Source: JAICXG01 sp963801255 (GTDB lineage: Bacteria; Verrucomicrobiota; Verrucomicrobiia; Chthoniobacterales; UBA10450). Taken from it: a DNA stretch of 64,000 nucleotides. Under the pieces are notes generated by a model. That model did no database searches. It was not told the DNA's origin and saw only the letters and a program-made list of their open reading frames with translations. The translations under genes and the position numbers were made by a program. The first letter of the stretch is position 1, and each line of letters opens with the position of its first letter. The stretch is from the NCBI GenBank assembly GCA_963801255.1, contig CAWDEC010000006.1, positions 620,001 to 684,000 on the forward strand, read 5' to 3'. Below, one piece after another: positions 25,327-33,319 of the stretch.

Positions 25327-26325
25327 TCATTTCTGAGTCTTATTGCGCAAATGGCGGGCGAGCGTGGCCCGCGAGATTCGCAAAAGGCGCGCGGTACGCC
25401 GTTGATTACGCCCGGCTTGCTCGTAAACGGATTGCACGTGGCGGGCTACTGCTGAGGCCAGGGACAGATCGGGCACACCGTCGGTTGCGCCGTCGGCCGA
25501 AACTGGCAAACCCGCGATCGAATCGGCAAGGGGTGCACTCGTTTTCAAATCGGGTGGAAAGGCCACATGTTCCGGCAGGATCACTCGACCATCGCAGAAG
25601 AGCGTCATCGTGCGAACGGTGTGATTGAGCTCGCGCAAGTTGCCCGGCCAAGGATAAGCGACCAATTTGTCCATCGCTTCGGGATGAATCGCAGTAATGG
25701 TTTTGCCTTCATTGGCAGCAGAGGCCTTTAGCTCGGCGGCGATGAGGGCTGGCAACTCTTCAATCCGTTCGCGTAATGGCGGGATGAGTAACGTCAGGCC
25801 ATTGAGCCGGTGATAAAGATCCTCGCGAAATTTTCCCTGCCGAACGCGCTCGAGGAGCGAGCAATTCGTCGCACAAATGATGCGTGCGTCGGTATGCAGC
25901 ATTTGCTCTGAGCCGAGTCGCTCGAATTCCCCATACTCGAGCACGCGTAAGATTTTCACCTGGGCAAGCGGGCTCATGTCTGCGATCTCGTCGAGGAAAA
26001 TTGTGCCGCCATTGGCGAGCTCGAATTTTCCTTTCACCGTTTGCTGCGCGCCCGTAAAGGCGCCGCGCTCGTGACCAAAAAGCTGGCTCTCGATCAGGGT
26101 ATCGCTCATGGCGGAGGCATTGAAAGCGACAAACGATTTCGCCGCGCGACCCGAGGAATTGTGAATAGCGTGAGCGAGCAACGTTTTTCCGGTGCCGGTT
26201 TCGCCTAACAATACCACCGGCACATCCGAGTTGGCCGCGAGGGCGGCCAGGCGCAGACAGCGCGCCATGGCGGCATTTGAGGTTGTCAGGTCTTCGACCT
26301 TGAGACGGGAAAGTGTGCGCCGCAT
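25327..26325 (-). CDS. Sigma-54-dependent AAA+ transcriptional activator without sensor domain
   Basis: The 332-residue protein begins almost directly with the AAA+ core: Walker A G-E-T-G-T-G-K-T at 41-48, the sigma-54 contact loop G-A-F-T-G-A at 88-93, G-G-T-I-F-L-D-E-I as Walker B and R-E-D-L-Y-H-R-L-N. A Fis-type helix-turn-helix ends it (N-Q-R-R-T-A-R-L-L-R-I-S-R-A-T-L-A-R-H-L). There is no receiver, PAS or GAF domain, as in PspF-like activators, so control must come from a partner protein or expression level. It lies 6 bases after hlyD and before the peptide genes, which are its likely targets. Confidence 0.88.
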   Translation of the reverse strand: MRRTLSRLKVEDLTTSNAAMARCLRLAALAANSDVPVVLLGETGTGKTLLAHAIHNSSGRAAKSFVAFNASAMSDTLIESQLFGHERGAFTGAQQTVKGKFELANGGTIFLDEIADMSPLAQVKILRVLEYGEFERLGSEQMLHTDARIICATNCSLLERVRQGKFREDLYHRLNGLTLLIPPLRERIEELPALIAAELKASAANEGKTITAIHPEAMDKLVAYPWPGNLRELNHTVRTMTLFCDGRVILPEHVAFPPDLKTSAPLADSIAGLPVSADGATDGVPDLSLASAVARHVQSVYEQAGRNQRRTARLLRISRATLARHLRNKTQK

Positions 26326-26331
26326 AACAGA

Positions 26332-27513
26332 TCAGTCGCGCATGTTCTCGCGCAGTTGGCGGATCGGCTCGAAGGCATATTCGATGATGGTGCGCTGGCC
26401 GACCACAATACGGGCTTCGCCCGCCATCCCGATTCGAAACGCCAGCCGATGGAGCTGCGTCAACTCCTTTTCATCCAGGGAAGCCAGCGCGACGAAACGC
26501 GGCCCCTGATTCGAGGAAACAGCTGATGGGCTCACCCAGTCGAGCCATGCGTTAACGACGCCATAACGCTGATAAGGAAAAGCGTCGAAGAAAAGGCGGA
26601 CGCGTTCGCCGCTGGCCAGCCGTGGCAGACCGGCTTCGCCTAATGTGAGTTGCGCACGCGGTTTCGCATCCGTTCGCGCGAGCTGGCAAAGTTCCTGCCC
26701 GCTTTGCACGACACTTCCCGCGTTTTGCTGCGTCTGAGAAATGACGACGCCGGCATAGGGTGCGCGAACCGCGAGCAACAGTTTTTGAGAATTTTCCAGG
26801 TCTCCATGCAAGGCCGCAAGCCGCATTTTCAGCTTCTCAATCTCGGCCCCGTTTTCGGCGCGGGCACGCCCGTGCTCGGCCTGCATTTGCTGCAACTGCA
26901 GCTTCACTTGTTCCTGGGTGCGTTGCGCGACGCTCAGATCTTTCTCCGATTCCGCGGCATCGACGCGGTGCTGCAAGACTTCCACCACCGAAATTCCGCC
27001 AGTCTTCGATAACTTCTCGAGCCGGCCGAGCAGCTCGAGCATGCTCGCAGCGTGCTTTTCCCGAAAAGCGACTTCGCTTTCCGCTTGCGCAATTTCTGCC
27101 TTCTTAATTGCGAGCGCGGAAACAAATTCGGCATCCGCTTTCGCCAGTCCATCTTCTCGCGTGCGCAAATCCTGGGCCATTGTCTGCGCCTCGGTACCCC
27201 AGCCGCGGATTTCATCCGAACGCAGGACGTAAAGCGGATCGTCTTTTTTCACCGTCTGGCCGACAACCACACAGACCTGGTTGATCACAGCCATGCGTGG
27301 CGACTGAATTGGATCGGCGCCACCCGCGGGCACGAGGATGAACGGCGCTGTCACGGTCTCCGGTAGCTTGACCAGGATCGCCGCGAGCAGCGCGACGCCG
27401 AAAAGCGAAATGAGCAGCCAAGCAATGGAGCGCACGAACCAGGGCGGCGGATCCTGTGGCAACAGCTCGCTTTCCCGGTCGAGGACACCGCGCTGCAGGA
27501 GTTGGTTAGGCAT
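26332..27513 (-). CDS. HlyD-family periplasmic adaptor subunit
   Basis: The 393-residue membrane fusion protein has one N-terminal transmembrane helix (W-L-L-I-S-L-F-G-V-A-L-L-A-A-I-L-V, about residues 32-48). A first lipoyl half-motif follows (V-V-V-G-Q-T-V-K-K-D-D-P-L-Y-V-L). A long coiled coil covers residues 110-240 (A-E-I-A-Q-A-E-S-E-V-A-F-R-E-K). The second half-motif and beta barrel contain A-P-Y-A-G-V-V-I-S. It links the ABC exporter encoded 11 bases upstream to an outer-membrane exit. Two copies of the repeat word, one with a mismatch, sit in the intergenic gap. Confidence 0.88.
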   Translation of the reverse strand: MPNQLLQRGVLDRESELLPQDPPPWFVRSIAWLLISLFGVALLAAILVKLPETVTAPFILVPAGGADPIQSPRMAVINQVCVVVGQTVKKDDPLYVLRSDEIRGWGTEAQTMAQDLRTREDGLAKADAEFVSALAIKKAEIAQAESEVAFREKHAASMLELLGRLEKLSKTGGISVVEVLQHRVDAAESEKDLSVAQRTQEQVKLQLQQMQAEHGRARAENGAEIEKLKMRLAALHGDLENSQKLLLAVRAPYAGVVISQTQQNAGSVVQSGQELCQLARTDAKPRAQLTLGEAGLPRLASGERVRLFFDAFPYQRYGVVNAWLDWVSPSAVSSNQGPRFVALASLDEKELTQLHRLAFRIGMAGEARIVVGQRTIIEYAFEPIRQLRENMRD

Positions 27514-27524
27514 CGTTAGGCAAA

Positions 27525-30500
27525 CTAGATCCCGAGTTGCTGGCTGGAGAGGTAGAAGTAGAGGCCGCGCTGTGCCATGAGGTGATCATGGTTTCCGACC
27601 TCGGCGATTGCGCCCTTCTCGAGGACGACGATAGAGTCGGCTTCGCGAATCGTGCTTAGACGATGCGCAATCACGATCGTGGTCCGACCCGCCGTGAGAC
27701 GACTAAGATTATCCTGAATGGCACGCTCCGACTCGGTGTCCAGCGCGCTGGTCGCTTCATCAAAAATCAAGATAGGCGGATTATTGTAGAGTGCGCGCGC
27801 GATCGCGATGCGCTGCTTTTGTCCGCCAGAAAGCGAGAGCCCGCTTTCACCGATCCTCGTCTCGTAGCCTAACGGCAGGCGCATGATGAAGTCGTGCGCG
27901 GCAGCGGTCTGGGCGGCAGCGAGGACCCGATCCAGGTCGGGCTGCGAATCGCCGAACGCAATGTTTTGCGCGATCGACTCGTTAAAGATGTGGTTTTCCT
28001 GCAAGACCATCCCGATGTGCCGCCGCACGTCGCGATAATTCAAGGTTTTTAAATCGGTGTTATCGAAAAGGATGGTGCCTTCCGTCGGTTCGAGCAGGCC
28101 CGCGATGAGTTTGATTAAAGTTGTCTTGCCGCAACCGCTTCGACCCACAAAGGCAATCATTCGCCCCGGCGCGATTTCGAGGTTGATGTCCGTCAGGATA
28201 TTGGGTGCTTCCGGTCCACCGTACTTGAAACTGACGCCGCGCAGTTGAATCCGGCCTTCCAAACTATGCACCGGCACGAGGCGTGAACGATCGCGACCTT
28301 GCTCCGGCTCCTGTTCGAAAATGTCGTTCAGCCGATTGAGGAGAACGTTGGCAAACTGCAAATGGTCCCACACGCCTAAGGTTCGCAGGATTCCGCTGTA
28401 AGCCATGGCAGTGAGCGAGCTGAAAGCAACAAACCCCCCGATGCTGAGGTGGCCTGCCATGACTTGCCGTGCGCCCACCCAAAGAAAGATGGCCGTCGAA
28501 AGAAGGCCGATGCTTTGCAGCACACTGTCGTAAGTCATGACGATGAAATTGCTGCGAAAAATCTTGCGCGAGACAGCAAGGAATTCGTTCAGCATCATCT
28601 CGCGGAAAACGTTCTCCGCCGCGGCTGCCTTGACCGCTTCGATGCCTTTGATCGCGTCGATCTGATGCGAGCTGTATTTACCCTGACTTTCCTCGACTTC
28701 AGCGAAAAGGGGACGCAGGACCTTTTGCGAAAAATACATTAACCCGCCGTAGAGCGGCGTGGTGGCGAGAAACGCGAACATGAGCATCGGGCTGTAGATC
28801 GCCATAAGGGTGAGCGCCCCGGTTAATTGCACGAGCGCGAGAACGGCGGTGATGCCGTGATGGACAGCGAACTCGCGCACCTGTCGCGCGCCGTCGAGTC
28901 GGCGTTGAATGTCGCCCGTCCGACGACTCGTGAAGTAGCTCATCGGTAGCGACAGCATCTGCCGGCTAAGAAAATCGAGGATTATTGTGTCGAGCCTGAC
29001 GGCGGCGAATGAGAGCAGATATTCCTGAGCGAGGGATGAAGCCTGGATGAAAAGAAGCGAGACACCCATACCGAGGAGAATGACTTCGAGAAGGCCGACG
29101 TTTTTCTCCACGATCACCTTGTCCACCACGATCTCGGAGAAGACTGGGAAAAGCAGTTCGAGAAGGGTGATCGCGAAGGCGAGTAAGAGAACCTGGAGGA
29201 AGATCGACTTAAACCGGGCAAGAAACGGCAGAACCCAGGCAAGCGTCGGTTTACTCTCCGGCGCGTTGGCAAACGCGATTGTATAGTCGAAGAGCGCTGC
29301 GTAGCCCGACCAGCCCTGATCGAATTCGCGCCGCGAGATCTTGCGCAAACCGAGCGCCGGATCAGCCACGCGGACGTATTCGCCTGTCACGTCGTAGAGC
29401 ACCATCCAGTGGTTGCCTTCCCAATGAACGATGGCCGGTAGCGGCATCAAAGGGAGGTTGCGCAAGGAAACCTTGAGTGCGCGAGCCGCGAGTCCTAACT
29501 CGGTCGCAGCCCGGCAGATGGCTTTCAGGCTCGTGCCGTCGGTGGAGGTGTGACAAAGTTGACGAATCCGCGCCAGGCTGACCTTGCGACCGAAGTGGCG
29601 GCAGATCATGCCGAGGCTCGCCGCGCCGCAATCCATTTCGTCGATCTGTTCGATATGATCGATTCGACGAATGCGCTTTTTGCCCTTACGGAAGAGACCG
29701 CTTTCGTCGGCGAAAGGATCTTCACCGTCGGCAGTCTTATCGGACTCGACTTTGTCGTCGATTGCGACCTTGTCGTGTGCTGCGATTTCCGCCGGCAGCA
29801 TTTCAGCGGCGAAATCAAGTGGAATACGCGCTTCTGTCTTCGCCTGATATTGTGCGAGGCGCTCTTCCATCAACCTGCCGAATTCCGGATAGCGTCGTTC
29901 TAGCTCGCGCACCGCGGAGGGTTCGAGGGCGAGAAGTTGGCAATCGCTGTAGGCCTCGACCGTCGCGGCGCGGGGCGAACCATTTAGAATGGAGAGTTCG
30001 CCGAAGAAATCACCGTCGCGGTAAAAGGCGAGATTCTGTTGTGAACCATTATTGGAATGAAAGGCGCGCGCCCGGCCCTTCTCGAGGATGAACATTGGGC
30101 CTGCGGGATCGCCTTCGCGAATAATCGCTTCGCCTTTGGCGGCTTCAATCGGTGTAAGCTTTTCTACGAGCGCACGCAGCGCCGGAACCGGCAGACGGCC
30201 AAAGTTGCTGAATTCGTAGAGAAATCCATGCAGGGCGCGATGCCGAGCCGTAATCTCGACGTGGTGTTTCAGCTCGGGCGTTTGCTCGGCAAGTTTGAGA
30301 AAATCATCGCGATTCAGCCGGAGCGCCTCGACGGCGGTGCTGCAACGTACAGTCGCGTTCCTCGTCCCACTTTCGGTGAGTGCGGCTTCGCCAAAATTGT
30401 CGCCCGGCTTGAGACTACCTAGGACGATTTCGTTGCCGCTTTGGTCCTGCTTCACCACCCGGGCACGGCCGGAGATCAGAACGTAGAAGGCATCTGCGGG

Positions 30501-30638
30501 GTCGCCTTGCCTAACGAGCAAATCGCCAAATTCGTAATGCTCTTCCAGCAGCAACGCACGCAGTTTGTCGAAAATGCCATCGGATAAGAACTGAAAGAGC
30601 GACGAACGCCGCAGGAGATCTTCGTCGGCCGCTTTCAT
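27525..30638 (-). CDS. C39-peptidase ABC exporter with two N-terminal cyclic-nucleotide-binding domains
   Basis: The 1037-residue protein has two cNMP-binding-type domains (about 15-125 and 140-250: F-G-E-A-A-L-T-E-S-G-T-R-N-A-T and F-F-G-E-L-S-I-L-N-G-S-P-R-A-A). A C39 peptidase follows at about 325-450, with catalytic Cys in E-M-D-C-G-A-A-S, His in G-N-H-W-M-V-L-Y and Asp in V-A-D-P-A. Then come about six membrane helices and the ATPase: Walker A G-R-S-G-C-G-K-T-T, signature L-S-G-G-Q-K-Q-R, Walker B I-L-I-F-D-E-A. All catalytic residues are present. The arrangement resembles cyanobacterial HetC. C39 domains cleave GG leaders, and two such peptides end this operon. Confidence 0.93.
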   Translation of the reverse strand: MKAADEDLLRRSSLFQFLSDGIFDKLRALLLEEHYEFGDLLVRQGDPADAFYVLISGRARVVKQDQSGNEIVLGSLKPGDNFGEAALTESGTRNATVRCSTAVEALRLNRDDFLKLAEQTPELKHHVEITARHRALHGFLYEFSNFGRLPVPALRALVEKLTPIEAAKGEAIIREGDPAGPMFILEKGRARAFHSNNGSQQNLAFYRDGDFFGELSILNGSPRAATVEAYSDCQLLALEPSAVRELERRYPEFGRLMEERLAQYQAKTEARIPLDFAAEMLPAEIAAHDKVAIDDKVESDKTADGEDPFADESGLFRKGKKRIRRIDHIEQIDEMDCGAASLGMICRHFGRKVSLARIRQLCHTSTDGTSLKAICRAATELGLAARALKVSLRNLPLMPLPAIVHWEGNHWMVLYDVTGEYVRVADPALGLRKISRREFDQGWSGYAALFDYTIAFANAPESKPTLAWVLPFLARFKSIFLQVLLLAFAITLLELLFPVFSEIVVDKVIVEKNVGLLEVILLGMGVSLLFIQASSLAQEYLLSFAAVRLDTIILDFLSRQMLSLPMSYFTSRRTGDIQRRLDGARQVREFAVHHGITAVLALVQLTGALTLMAIYSPMLMFAFLATTPLYGGLMYFSQKVLRPLFAEVEESQGKYSSHQIDAIKGIEAVKAAAAENVFREMMLNEFLAVSRKIFRSNFIVMTYDSVLQSIGLLSTAIFLWVGARQVMAGHLSIGGFVAFSSLTAMAYSGILRTLGVWDHLQFANVLLNRLNDIFEQEPEQGRDRSRLVPVHSLEGRIQLRGVSFKYGGPEAPNILTDINLEIAPGRMIAFVGRSGCGKTTLIKLIAGLLEPTEGTILFDNTDLKTLNYRDVRRHIGMVLQENHIFNESIAQNIAFGDSQPDLDRVLAAAQTAAAHDFIMRLPLGYETRIGESGLSLSGGQKQRIAIARALYNNPPILIFDEATSALDTESERAIQDNLSRLTAGRTTIVIAHRLSTIREADSIVVLEKGAIAEVGNHDHLMAQRGLYFYLSSQQLGI

Positions 30639-30641
30639 TTG

Positions 30642-31718
30642 TTAGGCAAGAAGCCTCCACTGAATGTGCCGTGTCGTGAGGTCGGCCAAATGGCGATCGA
30701 GGATTTGTCGTCCGGCTCGTTCCTTTACGCTCGGATCCGACAGCTCGGGCTCGGTCTTGCCGACGATGCGGCAGACGTGATAGGTGTCGCCGTGGCCGAT
30801 CGGTTCCAGGATATCGCCTGGATGAACGCTGAGAAACCGCTGTTGCAAATTTTCCGGGATTCTCTCCAGCGGGACCACCGTACGCTGAAATGGATAACGC
30901 CCTTCTGCCGCAACTTCCTCCATGGCGAGTCCGTCATCGCGTGCGCAAAGGAATGCTTCGCGCGCGGCGTCGAGCGAGTCCAGTTCGATGGTTTCTATCT
31001 CGAAACGGGTGAGCGGGAGCCGCAAAGAAGCCATTTCCTTTTCACGAGCCTGGGGCGAGAGAAGCGCGGCGGTGTCACGGCAAAAAATGGCCTCCAGTGT
31101 GAGCATTTCGCAAAACCACGACTCGTCGCGTCCGGCTTTCGTCAGCCAGTCGAGCAGCATTTCGACAGGGACTGAAGTGCGCTCGAAAAAGCGTGTTTTC
31201 TCCGCGGCAATCAGGTCGGGATCGACCTGCTTTCCGTCCACTTCCCGCGCAGCGGCAACACGCCAGCTGAAACGCTCGGCCATGCGCCCGATTTCGCGAG
31301 AGAGAATCAATTCCGCGACGAGCAACTCGCGCAATTCGTTGGGCGCAGTCAAGTAATCCCGGGCCTCCGGCTCGAGGTCATCCGATTGTTCGCCCCAATA
31401 ATGCCTGACGAAAAAAGCGCCAAAATCGCCTAACGAAAGACCGCGGTCGCTTAACCACTGCTCGGTCTCTTCGGCGGTAATGAGATCGTGCTCGTAACGG
31501 AACCTCTCGGCCGCGGCGTCAATCGTTTCATCGCTGCATTCCAGTTGATGCTCATCAGCCCGCTGTTCGGCGGCGAGAAGTCGAAGAAGGTTGTTCCAGG
31601 CCGATTGCAGCTCGCCGCGAAAAAGCGCAGCATCGAGCAGGTCGCCAAGAGTGAAAACGCGATCGCCGCAAAGGAAAACGACCTTTTGGTCGATTGCCAT
31701 CATTGCCGTTTCACACAT
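30642..31718 (-). CDS. PpiC/SurA-like peptidylprolyl isomerase of the export operon
   Basis: The 358-residue protein has no signal peptide. The N-terminal half is helical like the SurA/PrsA chaperone region (L-R-E-L-L-V-A-E-L-I-L-S-R-E-I). The C-terminal half contains a parvulin-like core (E-E-V-A-A-E-G-R-Y-P-F, then V-H-P-G-D-I-L-E-P-I and Y-H-V-C-R-I-V-G-K). Stand-alone isomerases of this type occur beside peptidase-containing ABC exporters in cyanobacteria. It opens the operon; the exporter begins 3 bases after its stop. Start Met1, Met6 or Met7 cannot be decided. A folding or delivery role for the peptides is inferred. Confidence 0.72.
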   Translation of the reverse strand: MCETAMMAIDQKVVFLCGDRVFTLGDLLDAALFRGELQSAWNNLLRLLAAEQRADEHQLECSDETIDAAAERFRYEHDLITAEETEQWLSDRGLSLGDFGAFFVRHYWGEQSDDLEPEARDYLTAPNELRELLVAELILSREIGRMAERFSWRVAAAREVDGKQVDPDLIAAEKTRFFERTSVPVEMLLDWLTKAGRDESWFCEMLTLEAIFCRDTAALLSPQAREKEMASLRLPLTRFEIETIELDSLDAAREAFLCARDDGLAMEEVAAEGRYPFQRTVVPLERIPENLQQRFLSVHPGDILEPIGHGDTYHVCRIVGKTEPELSDPSVKERAGRQILDRHLADLTTRHIQWRLLA

Positions 31719-31805
31719 CCCCGAACAGTTGTTCTGGGGATAACCTATTATATTTCGACCGATGTCGAGCCAAACCCCGCAGGAAGTATCGACTGCGCGC
31801 TCAGC

Positions 31806-32834
31806 TTACGACCAGTCGAGCACGATCTTTCCCGAGTTACCCGATTTCATCAGTTCGATCGCTTCCTTAAATTCGGTGTAGGGGAAGCGGTGGGTGATGA
31901 CCGGCGAAATGTCGAGCCCGCTCTGGATCATGGCTGTCATTTTGTACCAGGTTTCATACATTTCCCGGCCGTAGATTCCTTTGATCGTTAGGCCATTAAA
32001 AACGACCAGATTCCAATCGATCGCCGCCGTATCTGGCATGATGCCTAACAATGCGATCTTTCCGCCGTGAAACATCGCCGGCAGTAGATCGGCCATCGCT
32101 TGCGGGCTGCCTGACATCTCCAGCGCGACATCAAACCCCTCTTTCATTCCCAACTCCTGCATTGCGTTGGCGAGATCGCCTTTCCGCACATCAAGCGCGT
32201 GCACGTTTCTCGCCATCTTTTTTGCCAACTCAAGACGATAGGGATTTACGTCGGTGATGACGATGTTGCGGGCGCCGGCGTGGCGCGCGATGGCCACTGC
32301 CATACAACCGATCGGGCCCGCTCCCGTGATCAGCACGTCCTCGCCTACGAGATCGAAGGAAAGCGCGGTGTGGGTCGCGTTCCCGAACGGATCAAAACAG
32401 GAGAGTACGTCGAGCGGAATCTTCGAGTCGGCGTGCCAGACGTTTGACATCGGAATGGAGAGAAACTCCGCGAATGCGCCCTGCCGATTCACGCCGACGC
32501 CTTCGGTGTTTGGGCAAAGATGCCGCCGTCCGGCGAGGCAATTGCGGCAGTGTCCACAGACAATGTGGCCTTCGCCGGTGACGAGGTCGCCTGGGGCGAA
32601 GCCCTGCACACGTGCGCCGACACGTTCGATGACGCCGACATATTCGTGGCCGACGACCATCGGTACTGGGATCGTTTTTTGCGACCAGGCGTCCCAATTG
32701 TAGATATGGACGTCAGTCCCGCAGATCGACGTCTTCTTGATTCGGATGAGCACATCGTCGTCGCCGACCGGGGGCACCGGCACTTCTTCCAGCCAGAGGC
32801 CTGGCTTGGCCTCCTTTTTCACGAGCGCGCGCAT
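31806..32834 (-). CDS. tdh: L-threonine 3-dehydrogenase
   Basis: Tdh oxidises threonine to 2-amino-3-oxobutyrate with NAD+. From the ATG at 32834 it has 342 residues. Catalytic zinc ligands lie in S-I-C-G-T-D-V-H-I-Y and G-H-E-Y-V-G. The structural zinc cluster is G-H-C-R-N-C-L-A-G-R-R-H-L-C. The nucleotide site reads I-T-G-A-G-P-I-G-C-M-A. P-F-G-N-A-T-H-T-A-L and I-Y-G-R-E-M-Y-E-T-W are Tdh marks. The frame extends 4 codons further to a GTG. The usual partner kbl is not adjacent. Confidence 0.93.
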   Translation of the reverse strand: MRALVKKEAKPGLWLEEVPVPPVGDDDVLIRIKKTSICGTDVHIYNWDAWSQKTIPVPMVVGHEYVGVIERVGARVQGFAPGDLVTGEGHIVCGHCRNCLAGRRHLCPNTEGVGVNRQGAFAEFLSIPMSNVWHADSKIPLDVLSCFDPFGNATHTALSFDLVGEDVLITGAGPIGCMAVAIARHAGARNIVITDVNPYRLELAKKMARNVHALDVRKGDLANAMQELGMKEGFDVALEMSGSPQAMADLLPAMFHGGKIALLGIMPDTAAIDWNLVVFNGLTIKGIYGREMYETWYKMTAMIQSGLDISPVITHRFPYTEFKEAIELMKSGNSGKIVLDWS

Positions 32835-32907
32835 CGTCTTTTGCACGGCAGAAGATTAGGCGAATCAGGAAGCCAGGAAAACAGGAAAGTGGACGCCTAG
32901 ACCAGCG

Positions 32908-33270
32908 TTATCCCTTTGGCTCCCAAAGCTCGATTGGATTGCCTTCGGGATCACAGAGACGAGCGAAGCGGCCGTTGGGATAATCTTCCGGCTCGGTCAC
33001 TTCGATTTTCGCTGCGCGCAACTGACCGATGATGGCATCAAGGTCGCGCACGCGAAAGTTGATCATCCATTGTCGATCGGCACTGCCGAAATACTGCGTA
33101 TCCTTCTCGAAGGGCGCGAAAGCCGTCGGCCCTGCCTCTTGCGACCAGGGCTCTGTCTCATAATCCCCCGGCACCATATTGATGCCGAGATGCTCGAGAT
33201 ACCATTGGCCTAATGACGTCGGGTCCTCTGCACGAAAGAAGAAACCACCGATGCCGACAACTCGTTCCAT
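32908..33270 (-). CDS. VOC-family (glyoxalase-like) protein
   Basis: The product has 120 residues from the ATG at 33270. It shows the typical single VOC module: G-I-G-G-F-F-F-R-A-E-D-P then W-Y-L-E-H-L-G-I, and the C-terminal C-D-P-E-G-N-P-I-E-L-W-E-P. The E-L-W-E glutamate is the usual metal ligand. The family covers glyoxalase I-like lyases, dioxygenases and resistance proteins, so the reaction cannot be stated. It stands between tdh and the sugar dehydrogenase, all on the minus strand. Confidence 0.85.
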   Translation of the reverse strand: MERVVGIGGFFFRAEDPTSLGQWYLEHLGINMVPGDYETEPWSQEAGPTAFAPFEKDTQYFGSADRQWMINFRVRDLDAIIGQLRAAKIEVTEPEDYPNGRFARLCDPEGNPIELWEPKG

Positions 33271-33319
33271 GCTCCCGGCAATCCTTTTTCTTCGAAGTCG
33301 ATCAGATTGGACGCGCTGC

